A DNA stretch of 64,000 nt from Escallonia rubra (GCA_033065855.1 JAVXUO010000499.1:1-64000), one strand, 5' to 3'; shown: positions 1 through 18,099, counted from the stretch's first letter. Translations and numbers: made by a program. The notes: a model not told the origin generated them from the sequence alone.

Positions 1-34
1 GAAAATCAGTATAAAGGTTGGAGGTGTTACGTAC

Positions 35-5823
<5,789 letters not shown>

Positions 5824-5871
5824 CTTTCAAGAACTTGAGAAACTCATTGCTTTTGCTGGCAGCTGAATGAA

Positions 5872-5877
5872 TTTATA
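5872..5877 (-). promoter_or_regulatory. Putative TATA box of GLR-A
   Basis: TATAAA on the minus strand lies 49 nt before the exon 1 ATG (5823). The identical site exists in copy B. A 6-codon upstream ORF (ATG at 5847, TGA ending 5827) sits between it and the start, and may or may not fall inside the transcript. This is inferred from position and motif only. Confidence 0.4.
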
Positions 5878-7078
5878 GTAGGAACATGCAGAAACCTAGG
5901 AAGATCATATAGTATAAGAAAGCCACTTGGCATGTGAATATGATTAGAATGACAACTATTTTGAGTAGAAATATGGTATGGGAAAAGTCAACCACCAGGT
6001 TTTTGGGAGTGACATCGGGTGGGTGAAATATTAATTAGACAGCTATTGACTTGACTAAACGAAGGAGCCATACACAACTATGTTTAACCGTGATGGTTTG
6101 ATCAAGCAATTTGGTAGGACCAATCTATAGGTGAAGTGCAACAGATCGAAGTTTACAAGTGACAAGGATTTATCAGATTTCGCATAACAAAACTGTCTTC
6201 AAAATGTATGAAGTAAAAACGAGAATCAGAAAAAACAAAGGCAAAATATGCCCCAAACATGCATTATATTTACCTAACAACGTCCAAACCGCGTATGGAA
6301 TTCTTACTTCGAATGAAGCGTACTGCATTTGGCTAAGAAATCATGACAAGTTAGCAGCAATTTAGGGTTTCATTTCGCTAAGAAACCAAGAAAAATTCAG
6401 CATCATTCAATTCATTTGGCTTTGCATGGATATAGTACACCGTTTACCTTGACCAAATCAAACATGCGGTGGAGTAGAACTCCATACTAGGAAGCTTCAC
6501 AACTGCTATAACATTAATGCCAGTAACAGCCTGCATGGTCTAATCTAGACGCGCAAACGACCTTCCCAAGTGGCACAACACTATCAAAATTTTGAGTGAG
6601 TACATCGTATAATTGACCACCAAATTTTATTTCGTTATCACCTTGACTAGGCTTTTCGTAGAGACTTTTCTTTTTTTGTCTCTTTTGGTTTAAACGTTAA
6701 GAGGTATCACATGCTAGCTTGCATGTAGTTTACTAAGTCCACATTCTTAGATTGGCAGCGAAAAGACATGCTATTCACGCTCGACTCAGAGGATTCGCTG
6801 AGGTGGCTCCAAAGGAGACCGACAACCGAAGATCTCAAGGGCAAAATACATGACCTTTACAGGTTAAGCTGCTCCGCGGCTTGCAACTGAGAATTTGACG
6901 ATTTTTGTTTTGATTTTGGAAAAGAAACTGGTCGGAGAGGTCCCGGTGTACCCTAAAGCCACATGAATCCAGTGAGGCTACAATGGCATTTCCTAATTAT
7001 ATGGTTATTTCGCCTTCTTTTCTCAACCTTCTTCTATTTCATGGGCTTAAGTTGCTAACCATCCTCAACCTGTGGACA
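5878..7078. other. 5' flank of GLR-A, no gene seen
   Basis: About 1.2 kb between the GLR-A TATA box and the inverted-repeat element. It is AT-rich with no supportable ORF. It matches 44665-45823 upstream of GLR-B almost base for base, so it is part of the duplicated unit and the likely proximal promoter. Confidence 0.6.
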
Positions 7079-9159
7079 GGGAAAATTAGTTGTTGAGGGG
7101 TTTTGGAATTAAAACTTAGTGAATGGTGGGTTTCTTTTGAAAAGTTGTGAAAAAGTGGGGTGACTTTTCAAAATTTCTGAACAAGGGGTAGACTTAGACA
7201 AAAATGGGGTTTTTGAAATCCTTTAATTTGGTTTCCCAACTTACCCCTGCCTCCAAAATTGTTGACCCATGTTCTGATACAAGTCGTTTTCTGTAAGAAT
7301 ACAAGTACGGTTATGCGAAGATGCTTGTCAGTTTGTGCAAATTTTCAAATCGTTTCTTCTCTTTCAACTGATGCAATACTAAATTTACCAAATATTGGTA
7401 TGCAATCATTCATGAATAACTCAAGGTGCTTTTTTGTTTTCCAGGCCGATCCGTGATTCGTTTTGAACAGAAATCTATTAGAGGACTTATTGAGAATAAG
7501 GTTTGAACCAAAATGTTGCTTTTGTTTGGCATGAGTATCATTGGGTTAATGGTACTCACAATACTTTTCCTCTTTTGTAGCAAATGAATTTAGATACTAT
7601 TATTATTTACTAACTGCAGAAGTAATCCTAAATGTTTGTCAAATATATTGTCTAGTTACTCATCTGATACTTGTTCATTCAAATATAATTTGTATTTCAT
7701 ATGCCACATCTTTCTTAATACAGCTTGATGGGTTCATTATGCCTCTGTTACAAGGATATATCCTTTTCCTATGTGAGTGGTTACGTGTGTGCAGGCGTAT
7801 GTGCCTCCATATGTGTTCATTAATCGATAATTAGAGATAATTTTAATAAAATTTCCTGTTCAAAAAATATGTTGCTTCCCTTAACCAAGAGTTAAACTTT
7901 CAGACTGGACAACTGAAGCTGAAAAGTTTACTTGCCACAATCACATTAATTTCAAGAAGGTGTACATGACGTTTAGCTAGGTACGTAAGTGAGGATTGCT
8001 CGTCACTCTCTGTTACTTTTGGCTTGGCTATATGAAATCATTTATATGACTGCATGGTTTGTTTTAGGTACAAGAATCTGGAGAAGAAAAGCAAACCAAG
8101 AATGAGATATACTACTAACTTTATTGCAACCGAACAACTGCTGGAGTTTGGAGTTTTTCGGTCCTCACTTTTGCAGATATTATTCCAGACGGATGAGATT
8201 TAGATAGTTTCTAACTTTTTCAATAGTTTACATCCCTATGTCTTCATGTGGAGTATCTAGAGCGGATCTGTTACTTCTTTCTTCTTTACCAAAAGATTGT
8301 TGTAGTAGTATTTCTAGATTGCTTAGAATGTACAAGTATGTGACTTATATCCCATGTCTCATTAAGTTCGGACCCTTATTAGAACAGTTGTCCATCATAG
8401 ATGATGTAAAAGAAGAACTATCTTCTTTTAGTATCTCCCGAATGTAGGAATTGACGAGTTTATTTAAGGCACAAGTGCTCTAACTTAACCAACTGACGGG
8501 ATACCGTAAACTGATATTAGACATTTTTTCACAAAATATGGTTCTTCTTTTAGTATCTCATATGTCCGCATCAGTAACTGGACAATATATTCGACAAATA
8601 TTTAGGATTGTTTTTGCAGTTAGTAAATAATAGTATCTAAATTCATTTGTTACAAAAGAGGAAAAGTGCTGGAAGAGTACCAACCCAATGATACTCGTGC
8701 CAAACAAAAGCAACATTTTGATTCAAACCTTATTCTCAATAAGCTTCTCCAGTAGATAGATTTTCGTTCCAAACAAATCATGGGTCAGCCTGAAAAATAA
8801 AAAAGCATCTTGAGTGATTCAGAAATTATTACAAACCAATGTTTGGAAAATTTAGTATTGCACCATTTAGAATAGTAGAATCAACTTGAATATCTGCATA
8901 AAATGACAAGCATCTTCGCATAACCGTACTTGCATTCTTGCAGAAAATGACTTGTATCAGAACAGGGGGTCAACGATTTTGGGGGCAAGGGTAATTTGGG
9001 AAGACCAAATTAAAGGATATAAAAAAAAACCCATTTTTTTCTAAGTCTATCCCTTGTTCAGAAATTTTTAAAAGTCATCCCACTTTTTCATAAATTTTCA
9101 AAACAATCCCACCTTCCACTAAGTTTTATTTTCAAAATCCCTCAAAACATAATTTTCCC
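7079..9159. mobile_element. Long terminal-inverted-repeat element upstream of GLR-A (MULE-like or foldback, non-autonomous)
   Basis: A left arm (about 7079-7670) and a right arm (about 8560-9159) are imperfect reverse complements about 590 bp long. Both outer ends begin GGGAAAATTA when read inward. About 890 bp lie between them, with no recognisable transposase; short ORFs there (for example 8238-8447) match nothing I know. Long TIRs starting with GG suggest a Mutator-like element, but the 9 bp flanking each end do not match, so no target-site duplication supports this. The element is shared with GLR-B, so it predates the duplication. Confidence 0.65.
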
Positions 9160-9354
9160 AAGATATATTTCAATCCTGTCAAGATTATGGGCAACAGATT
9201 ATTAGGGGGATCCTTGTGTAACTTCTTTGTCTTCTCGTTTCCATATCTCCGGATGGAAGAAGTAGCTTTAGCCAACATTATTGTCTACCATTGTACCTCA
9301 TAAATTATGCATTTACTTTACTTTGTCAAATGAACAAACTTTGACTCCTACCTG

Positions 9355-9741
9355 GTGATATAACTATAATATAACTCCCAATAATTGGGGAATACTTGAC
9401 AATCCTAGTCAAACTGGGAGATCGATAATAATCTCATCAGAGATCGTGATGCGATCTTCAAGGATCCTAACGCGATTCTAACACATCTGGCCCACGGCCC
9501 AGTCCTACTAGGAGTCTTCTCCTATAGCTATATAAATGAGTCCATCCCCCTAGGTATGGGACAATTACACAATTCATGCTTTTTCAGAGTTATTATACAT
9601 TCTGTAGCTGCGCTCTGACTTAAGCATCGGAGAGTTCTCCGCCGAGAACCGCATCCGACGGTCACTCATTTTCTGTCTTGCAGGTCATCGGTCTAGGCTC
9701 GGGTTCCGCAACATATGCGGAGCATATTTTTAGCAGCAACA
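9355..9741 (+). repeat. Ty3/gypsy-type LTR (5' LTR fragment)
   Basis: The block ends in CAACA at 9741 and is followed after two bases by a primer binding site (TTGGCGCCATCCGTGGG, 9744-9760). The R/U5 region has the GCATCGGAG...CTCCGCCG hairpin-type motif (9623-9645) common in plant gypsy LTRs. The left boundary (TGATATAACT at 9355) is a guess from the TG rule; no second LTR is visible. Confidence 0.6.
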
Positions 9742-10110
9742 GATTGGCGCCATCCGTGGGACCCGCTAGCCTAACTGTTTAACCTCAAGAAAATTCAACA
9801 GTTCATCCCAAATTGCCGGCGACAATATGTCGGAACCACCGACAGAACTGCCGTCGTCACAAATTTCTAGATTGAATTATCGTCACAGGTTTCTGATTCA
9901 ATTTTCTGCCAAAGTCAGAAAAGAGGAAAAAAAAAAAACAAGGTGAGCTGCCGTCAGCAGCCCTATGGGAGAACCACAACCAGGGCCTACACGTGCCTCC
10001 AAGTTCAACCGCCACTGCCGTGCAGGGTCAAAGACTTAACAAGCCGTTGCCGCATAGGGTCAAAACCCTAGCAGATCGTCACGGCAATAACTCATTCGGC
10101 TGCCGCTATC
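9742..10110 (+). mobile_element. Gypsy retrotransposon primer binding site and leader, truncated
   Basis: The PBS TTGGCGCCATCCGTGGG is followed by about 350 bp of leader-like sequence without gag or pol. It is cut off where the SIRE-like copia 3' end begins. The internal domain was probably lost when the later element arrived. Confidence 0.55.
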
Positions 10111-10649
10111 TCATGCTTGAACATTATTTAATATGCTTAAAGCATGCTTTGGTTGATGTTTTTCTCTTTTCAAAATTATTGATTTTGTTGATATTCATTC
10201 AATCTCATTTAATTTGCACACACTCATATTTCTAAAAACCTTTACACTTCCTATTTGTGCTATCTTTGTAAAAAGTGCTTGGTACACCTTTTGATGGGTA
10301 TTCAAGTACTTATGTTTTTATTGTTTGAATGCCCTTGTTGGCAATATTGATTATCCATGGATGGATACATAAGTTGATCACTTTCGCACACACCCTTGAC
10401 CTTTTTCAATGATGTCAAAAGGGGGAGAAAATATTGTTGATTCATATTTGTGTGGACTTGATATGAGCATATATTACTTAAGTTAGGGGGAGCCCTATAT
10501 TGCTTAAAATAGGGGGAGCTTTTTGTCATGACTTCTTCTCATGACCCCTTATGGTTTTTAATTGAGATTGTTATGTTTCATTACGCATATTATCTTATAT
10601 ATCTCATATTATATGAATCAATGTTTGCCATAATAAAAAAGGGGGAGAT
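10111..10649 (+). mobile_element. 3' internal end of a SIRE/Maximus-like Ty1/copia element with repeated purine tracts
   Basis: A non-coding stretch with four GGGGGAG blocks (10421, 10486, 10512, 10641). The last, in an A-run, directly precedes the LTR start TGTTAACCC and acts as the polypurine tract. Multiple PPT-like blocks before the 3' LTR are typical of SIRE-type copia elements. No coding domain of this element remains in the window. Confidence 0.6.
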
Positions 10650-11928
10650 TGTTAACCCTACGGTTATTTAACCTAGGATTATATTTGATTTTGATGATAA
10701 CTAAAATTGATGATTATGCTGTCTAAATATGCATTGAGTTGATGAAGCAATATGAACAATCTCATACTCATGCAAACGGATTATTAGACGAGCAACACGG
10801 TCAAAGACTCTCAACGGAACGCATCAAAGAGGGAATTTATCGATTGAAGTTTTCATGCTTTTATTTCCGTCTTTGTAAACTAGACATAGAGAGATGATCG
10901 TTACGATGACTGTATACCTAGAACTTGCCCATAGGTTTCCCTTGCATGCATAAAAGTTTTTCATGCTTTAAAAACAAGGAAACTGCATTTTCAGGAATGC
11001 AGTCGACTGCATTGGAATGCAGTCGACTGCAAGTTGGGCAGTGAGGTATTACAATCGACTGCATTGGAATGCAGTCGACTGCAATACTTCCAGTAGCCTA
11101 TTACAGTCCACTGCAATGGATTACAGTCGACTACAAGTTGGAAATTTGAATTTCTAACGGCTACTTTTGGGTTACAGTCGACTGCAATGGTGCATTGCAG
11201 GCGATTGTATTTACCGTTTGGCGCATTTAATGCCCTACCTAACTCCAAACGGTCATATTAATTCCCAACCCTATAAATACTCTTCTTGGGCATAGTTTTC
11301 ATTCATCAATTGCATTCAAAGCTCTCTTATCTTTCATATTCTCAAAGATCAAAGCAATTGTTCAAATCTCTCTTGTTTTCATTGATTTCTCATCCTTTTC
11401 AAGAGAGCATTTATTGTGAGCTTACATTTGAGAGATATACACTTTCATAAGTCATCATACACTCATCTCTCTTATTCTAGTACTTCAACTTGTACTCATC
11501 TACTTATTGAGAGTGAAATCTTGTACACATTTCTTCATTGAAAGGTTCTTGTATCAAAGCTTGGGGTTGTCAAGCTTTGGAGCTTTGGGTTTGTCAAAGC
11601 TTGTTCTTGATGTGGGCATAGCATCAAGGGATTGTAAGAGGTTCGATCTTGACCTGTAAGGAAGATCATACTAGTGGATTCTAGGGCCTTTCAAGGGACT
11701 TCCTTGAAGGGGTGGACGTAGGCTTGTGGGTATATCAAGCCGAACCATTTAATTCTCTTTGTATAGTATCTCTAAACCCTTCTCTCTTTACATTATCGTT
11801 TCACATTTGTGTTGAGATTGGTTGTTTGCTTATTTGAGTTATTGAGATTGAGGTTTGTTGTTTGTTAATTTTTAAAGTAGTCTTAAAACCCTATTCACCC
11901 TCCCTCTAGGGCTATTTTATTGGTTTCA
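10650..11928 (+). repeat. SIRE-like copia LTR with palindrome array
   Basis: Starts TGTTAACCC immediately after the PPT and ends near ...GGTTTCA. It is about 1.28 kb, within the usual range for this lineage. Within it, 10998-11210 holds repeated copies of the perfect palindrome TGCAGTCGACTGCA and variants. A TATAAATA box-like site lies at about 11272, followed by a plausible R region. No 5' partner LTR is visible, so this is the 3' LTR of a truncated element. Confidence 0.65.
10998..11210. repeat. Array of TGCAGTCGACTGCA palindromes
   Basis: Exact 14-bp palindromes occur at 10998-11011, 11018-11031 and 11070-11083. One- or two-base variants lie at about 11050, 11102, 11121 and 11172. Spacing is 20-50 bp. 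The array lies upstream of the LTR TATA-like site, in the U3 position. The minus-strand ORF across it (10991-11248) is a by-product of the repeats. Confidence 0.8.
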
Positions 11929-11929
11929 C

Positions 11930-12578
11930 TGGGGAAGACCTTCTTAAGAAATGTTAATATTAACTTACCTTGGTTACCATAAGTTGGGCAGATGCTATTC
12001 TTTACCTATAATGACTGATTTTTCGTTCATTGCATTTTTTCAGAAATATGGATTATATGCTGGTTGAAGGTTGATTGGCAATGAAGGTTTTGAAGATGCT
12101 GAAGTCATTTTCCCTGTTTGGCTTTAAAGATGACCTCTTTCTTCTTTAAGTTAATCTGATGGATATATTTCCTCTGTAATAATGTGTAATTTGATTAGAA
12201 GTTTAACAGATGCTGTGTAAGGAGTTATTTTCTTTTGAATGTTATGCAATTTTGGTTAGAATTTTAAGAAATACTATATAATGATTTTGTGTGTAATGAG
12301 TTATTTTCTTTTGGATGTTATGTAATCTAATTAGAATTTTAGTCTTATGAGCTAAGATCTGCTAAATTACTTGTTTTTTTGTTACAAATTTTTAGTTGTT
12401 TTGGGCCTAGAATAGAGTCTAGCCCAAACCGATTGATCCATTTAAACTGAACCGTTCGATCCATCTAATCCGTTCAAACCGAACCGTTCAACTACAGTTC
12501 GGTTTCCAAACTGATGTTGATCCGTTCGATTTGGTATTCAATCTCCAAACCGAACCAACCGAACCGTGCTCACCCCTA
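11930..12578 (+). mobile_element. hAT transposon terminus fragment
   Basis: The segment ends with repeated AACCGAACC units followed by GTGCTCACCCCTA at 12578. Its reverse complement TAGGGGTGAGCAC is a typical plant hAT (Ac/Tam3-type) terminal inverted repeat. The 5' part of the element and its partner TIR are absent, so the target-site duplication cannot be tested. No transposase is seen. Confidence 0.5.
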
Positions 12579-14029
12579 AATTGGCTCCTGAAGTTCAGAA
12601 TATTACATTGAAACCCTGATTGATATCAGTTATTTGAATTCGTGTTAATGCTCATTTTTTTATTGCATGTCGAGCATTGAATTACTTGTGGATTCAGTGA
12701 TTGTTGTTTTTGTATATTGACCTGAGAATCTGTTCTGTAGGGAGGCGTTATAAGGATGGTTTATTCTTGCATAATTATGCAGGGCTAGTACATTGATGAA
12801 AATGACAAGTTATTGTACATCATGCATGTGTACTCTGTATTGTGCATTGTCTGCGTGGCATTGCCTTTACCCATGGTCAATATCTTTTGAATATATTTAC
12901 ATTGTATCTTATAATGATTGTTTTGAAAATGATTGGAAATGAATGTCTTGATATCTGATTGAAGGAGATTGAGTTGAAACTCTTCCCTATATTGTTATCA
13001 AACTGTTTGTGATTATCTAAAACCCTTCACTGTATTGTCTTTGAAGTGTCTGTACCCGTTTTGAGATCCTTTGAAAAATCATCATTGTATTTTAAAATAA
13101 TGGCTTTGAAAATGATATTCAAATGATCGTTTTGGTATCTGATCGAAGAGGATTGAGGTGAAACTCGTCCTCCTGTTGTTGTCAATGTGTTTATGACTGT
13201 TTGAAATGTCTTGGAAAATCATCATCAAATTGACTCTGCAATCATTTGGTAAATCCTTTGACTGTTCCTTGAGCGACCTTACCCTCGTTTGATTTCCTTC
13301 TACGTGTAACGATCAACTGTCGACTACTTAGGGATGGGTTAGAGCCTGTGCAAGGTGTTGGAATGCCCACCACTATTGTATAGTAAGACCCCTGTGTGGG
13401 TCGGTACTTAGTTGCTTTGTAAAGAACCTAAGTTTGAGTTTTGGAAGTTTTAAGTAATTGTAAAACTAGCTTAAGTTCAAGTTTTTCTTAGACTGCATAT
13501 TTTGAAGAATTTGACTCAGTGTCCGTCTAGAAGCTTCGATATATTTTGGAAGTTGCGGTTGAGTTAAGATTATTTCTGTCAGTAAGCAGAGTTTGCTCTG
13601 TTGTGATGTGGTAGGTTAACGCTCCGGGAGTTCAGGGCGATGGAGCTCAGAATTTGTGGGTCATTACAATTTCTTACAAATCTGATGCCACAAGACATTA
13701 AAAATAAGCTCTCTTCAACAATCATTCAAGTTGGATGGTTTACTTATTAGATGATTGCCTACTCGTTGCTGATACTAATGAGCCAATAGGGCTTGAATAG
13801 AAGACTTGGAAAGGTGATGGCCATCCGAGAGCGAAGCATTTTGCCCGACTTGTCCATCACATGCAAGATATTGCTGACTAATGAACCCAAAGTGAAGCGA
13901 TGTTTAGGTGAAGATAGCAACTGAGCTATTTTTCTTCCACCTCTGAAACATTATTCATGAGGTGCGAGATTCCTATCATGCAAAATATGTACGGAGACAC
14001 CTGATTAAGCCAAAATACTTGAAGGCATA
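12579..14029. other. Intergenic, diverged repeat and LTR-like end, no gene
   Basis: Two diverged copies of a roughly 180-bp block (about 12905-13080 and 13085-13265) share the order TTGAAAATGAT, TGATATCTGAT and GGTGAAACTC. At 13668 a GGGTCATTACA end resembles a gypsy LTR terminus, but its start could not be located. 13669-14029 has no ORF that I can support. Confidence 0.4.
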
Positions 14030-17000
14030 TGTAACACCCCAGAATTTTTTTAGCGTTAGCCAATCAATCAATCGATTATCAATCATCCAACTATCTCAAT
14101 TCCACTGAGGAAACCCCAATAATATTCATATCTGAGCTCTACAATAACTCAAATGCTCGGCTAATCATCCTTAAACACACAGAAGAAATTAAAGTACTTA
14201 ATTTATTAAGTTACACACTAATTCCCTCGCAGGGGCTTAAAATAAACAAATAATGAAAATGCTAAACAAACTCCATGATCAAGCTTAAACAAATCCCAAA
14301 ATTCTACTGACGATTATTACCTGCAGAAGGGAACAGAAAAAAGGGGTGAGCTTTTGGGAGCTCAGTAAGGTCACTCAAAAATCCAGAAGATGGAATACAA
14401 TGATTATCAGATTCACTTCAAACGATAGGGAAGAGATTCAACTCAATCCCTTAAACCAGATACAGATAGTAACAATTCCAATTACACTGAAACGATGCAG
14501 CTGATACTGAACATGAGTGAAATGCAAAGCCACACAGGCAGTGCAGGGTAATCACTTAGCAAGGCCACAAAGGCGGTGCTCACTAATAATGTGGTTACAT
14601 ATGCATATGAACATTAGCTAGACCATTAAGGTACTAGCATCTCCTGCAATAACATACCATCCTTATATCTCCGATACAGACCATCCTTATAACTCCTCAA
14701 TACACTAATTCATGTCAATATGCAGAATGCAATAATCGATAATACAATGAATAAATCGATTCTCAACGAGTAATAATACTGAGCATCGATAATAATTTCC
14801 AATAAATGTGTAAGGCTCAAAATAGGGTATTAAAGGCAAACTATGCATATAACAATTATAACAGAGTTCAAAAAAAAATTCGATAACAATTCAAAAAATA
14901 TTTACGATGATAAATAGATGAAAATGAGTTTCGGATAGAAATTCCTTACTTCAGTCCAAGTTATGCACTGCTATTCAACTTGTTCAAATTCCTCGATTTA
15001 ATCTAAATTGACAATTTACTTATTAGAACAAACTCTAGCCTCATAACACTACAAATCCTTTGCTAATTACTCATTCCGACAATCTCACACAGCTTAGATC
15101 AAACGCATCCCACTTGCGGTCCACTTAACCGAAAACTCTGCATGCCTTGTAAAGCATTAAGACACTCCAAAATTCATAAAATTTTCTCATAAATACTTTT
15201 ATAGCTTAAAATAGCATAAAAAGTTACAATATGAATTTTTTAATTTTTTTTATTTAAAATGATTTCTTAAATACCAGAAAAAGCCCAAAAATGAAACTTA
15301 ATACTTCTAGCATAAACTAAAGTCCCATAAACTTTAGATAGCTTTACAATATATAAGGATAATACATAAATTAAAAAGCATCAAAACCATTTTAAAATAA
15401 TTTGTTTAGCTAATTAAAATGTGATACGGATTTAGTAATAATCCAACTCTAAAAATTACAAAACTGAAACTGAAGCTTATTTATATCATAAAAACATTAT
15501 GAAAATTTTCTCAGAATTTATTAGGAATTTTAAAGACTCCAAATGGATTTTAGGAAACTGAATTGCGGAAATTATTAAAAATACCAAACAGTATCAAAAA
15601 AATATGAAATTTTAAATGTAATTCTAACATTGCTCTAAAAACCTTTCTGTAAAGTTTTAATTTTTTCTTTTTGACTATTGTAAGATACTCAACAGCTACG
15701 TGGTACAACTGTGCAAGCACAACGTATCACTTACTGCATAAACCCATTTCCCGCATCTTCTTTCTCTGTTCTATGCACCCGAAATACCCGCTTCTCCTTA
15801 TAAACTACACTCACACACACATCCATACACGCACTCCCTGCACACACTATACACACACACTCATTATTTTACATTACACACAATACACTCACATTTTACA
15901 CACATGTGTACACACACATCACACAGAACACTACACCTGCTCCAAGGCAACCTTGGCTGTTTTCTCTCAGACACCCACACTTCTCGTTTCACACATTATA
16001 ACACACATTCATATATATATTTTAACACCACTGCCTCACTACACAGTTCCCGTAGTCTTCTTCCTTTTCATTTCTCTCACACTCTCACACATAGACACAC
16101 AACCCACACTCATAATTTTGTGACTCGTGTAACTACACATCAAACCCATTACACACAGATACAGGCTACTATGCAGGTTCTTTCATCTCCTTCCCTTCTC
16201 TGCAACATACAGGTTACCACATGCCTTAACATCAATAAACACACACATAAGCACTCACTTCACACAATTACACACCTACTGCCTCATGGCAGTGGTGTTC
16301 TTCCTGCTTTCTGTCCATCACTCTCACACACTGCACTCACCTCACATTTGTTGAGCAGCATTTCCCCTCTTTCCATTTCCCACATACACACCCATACAAT
16401 ACACCCACAAACACACACTCCTATATACTACACCCACCGCCTAAAGGCAGTGGGTTTGCTTCTTATTCCCTTCTTCACGCCCAGTCACACATGCACACAC
16501 AAACCCACATTACCGCAGTTATGGCTGTCTTTGCAACCGTAGCACCCTTTTTTTTCCCTCAAACCCACACACAAATGCACAATACGGCAGCCACCATGGC
16601 TGCCCGCACAACACGAACACGCCAACTGCAGCACCTCACGGTCTCCCTCTCTCTCTCCACAATACACACACAGTTGCATCACCTTACATTGCAGCTCTCT
16701 ATATACAAATTAAAATACTGTAAACTAAGAGAAAAAGGAATCGACTTACCGAAATCAAAACTCAAAATCGTCGTATTTTTGGCACCAAATTCCAATCGCA
16801 GGTGTCCTGGTCAGCCTTTTCTTCCTCCCTTTCTCTTTCCCCTTTTCTCTTTTCTTCCTGTCGAGATTTCCTTCGCTTTTCTGTATCACTCTCTTTCTTT
16901 TTCACGAGCATACTCACACACACCCCCAGACAGATCTTCTCTTAAAAATCTTCTATTTGTTTAGCAGTAACCAAAATTTATCTTTCTCTCTTCCTCTGGC

Positions 17001-17416
17001 TGTAACCGAAATGGGATTAATATCCCAACCGCATTTTCCTAAGTTCTGATTCCTCTCCCTTGCTCCCTTATTAACTTAGTCTTACCATAATTAAAAAGTT
17101 GACCATAAAAATCAATCAATTTTTTGTCCATTTTAATTATTCAGTAACCCCAAATTTTAATTTTCTAGTAACCTAGCTTCTTTAATTGCCTCTAAAGGTT
17201 TTCAAAAATATCATTAATGCTAATCGTTGCTAAAGACCTCAATGAATATTACTTATAATTGCTGTGGATATATTATAACTTATGGTTTCTAAAATTGTAT
17301 TGCTAAAGATTGCGGATAAATTTTCGCTCATGCAAATCGACACCAATGTTGCGTACGCAAATTGTCGCTAAAAATAAATTAATCGGCTAGGCAATATCAG
17401 GCTTCAGGGTATTACA
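14030..17416. mobile_element. 3.4-kb element with TGTAACACCC...GGGTATTACA termini (solo LTR or LARD-like)
   Basis: The ends are inverted repeats (TGTAACACCC and, reversed, TGTAATACCC). The flanks are GCATA (14025-14029) and TCATA (17417-17421), a 5-bp target-site duplication with one change. Such termini fit gypsy Tekay/Del-type LTRs, which can exceed 3 kb. No gag or pol is seen. Positions 15780-16680 form a CA-rich low-complexity core. The flanking sequences probably were contiguous before insertion. Confidence 0.55.
15780..16680. repeat. CACA-rich low-complexity block
   Basis: About 0.9 kb dominated by ACACAC/CATACAC words with CT-rich breaks and recurring CTGCCTCA...GGCAGTGG motifs. The long Thr/His-rich ORFs across it follow from the base composition and are not called as genes. 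Confidence 0.75.
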
Positions 17417-17699
17417 TCATATTTCGCAGGGGATGGAACAAAATGGAGATATCACGATGTAAAGAATACGTAAGTTCCAAGATGGTTATTCCTTTTTTTT
17501 TTGGATGTAATACACAAAGTATGGTTTTGGAGGAATGCGGTTGTTCATTTCCTCTCTGATACACACAATATGATTTTAAAGGAACGAATGTGCTGATGGT
17601 CCGGAACTCTTTATGGCCAACAAAATATAGATAATTATCAAGTCGTGTGTGAAACTTGTTCTTTTATGGAAACCCACATATCTTCCTCAAGGGACAGTA

Positions 17700-18090
17700 A
17701 CCTTAATACTTGCTCACTACCTAATTTGGGCTGTATAAAAGTAAATGTCAATAGAGCTGCGTTCACTTGTTTGGAGCCATGAATTTAGAAAAAAACTATC
17801 ATTGAGATAAATGTGCTTGAAGCTATCGTAGCTTTACCAAAAGAATCGAATTTGATTCAGAGGGCAGTATCTTCATTAAGATCCACGTGTTTCTGCATCG
17901 TCAATGGGATTGCCAACTTGATTTCATCTGTCGTGAAGTGAATAGATACGCTGACAAACTGGCAAAGAGCAATCGTGATTAGGATATGGGCCCGCAAGTC
18001 GTAGACTCCCTCCCTTCCAATGAAGATTTCTATAAGTCATATAATTGGATGCATTAGGCCTTCATGGATCGATTTTGTAATCTTTGAATT
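17700..18090 (+). pseudogene. Degenerate RNase H domain, LINE-type
   Basis: Broken frames retain GCIKVNVNRAAF near 17728, the usual start of the plant RNase H-like domain, and DFICREVNRYADKLAKSNRD near 17920-17980, the conserved (R)EANxxADxLAK block. Frameshifts and stops separate them, and the tail VDSLPSNEDF resembles LINE C-termini. It could also be a relic of a host gene of the same fold. No TSD or poly(A) was identified. Confidence 0.5.
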
Positions 18091-18099
18091 TATGCTTCC

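Noticed and set aside
9355-9741. A direct pairing of the LTRs at 9355-9741 and 48326-48740 as two ends of one element
   Set aside because: They share the conserved R/U5 motif but differ elsewhere, and the GLR duplication lies between them.
10998-11210. Possible CRISPR-like array
   Set aside because: The repeats are palindromes within an LTR, spacers vary in length and are partly repeat-derived, and the DNA is plant nuclear.
10991-11248. 85-codon minus ORF with NAVDC repeats
   Set aside because: It is the translation of the TGCAGTCGACTGCA array; there is no other coding feature.
15671-16964. Long Thr/His-rich ORFs in the CA-rich block
   Set aside because: The residues simply follow ACAC/CATACAC repeats, no domain is seen, and the block lies inside a repeat element.
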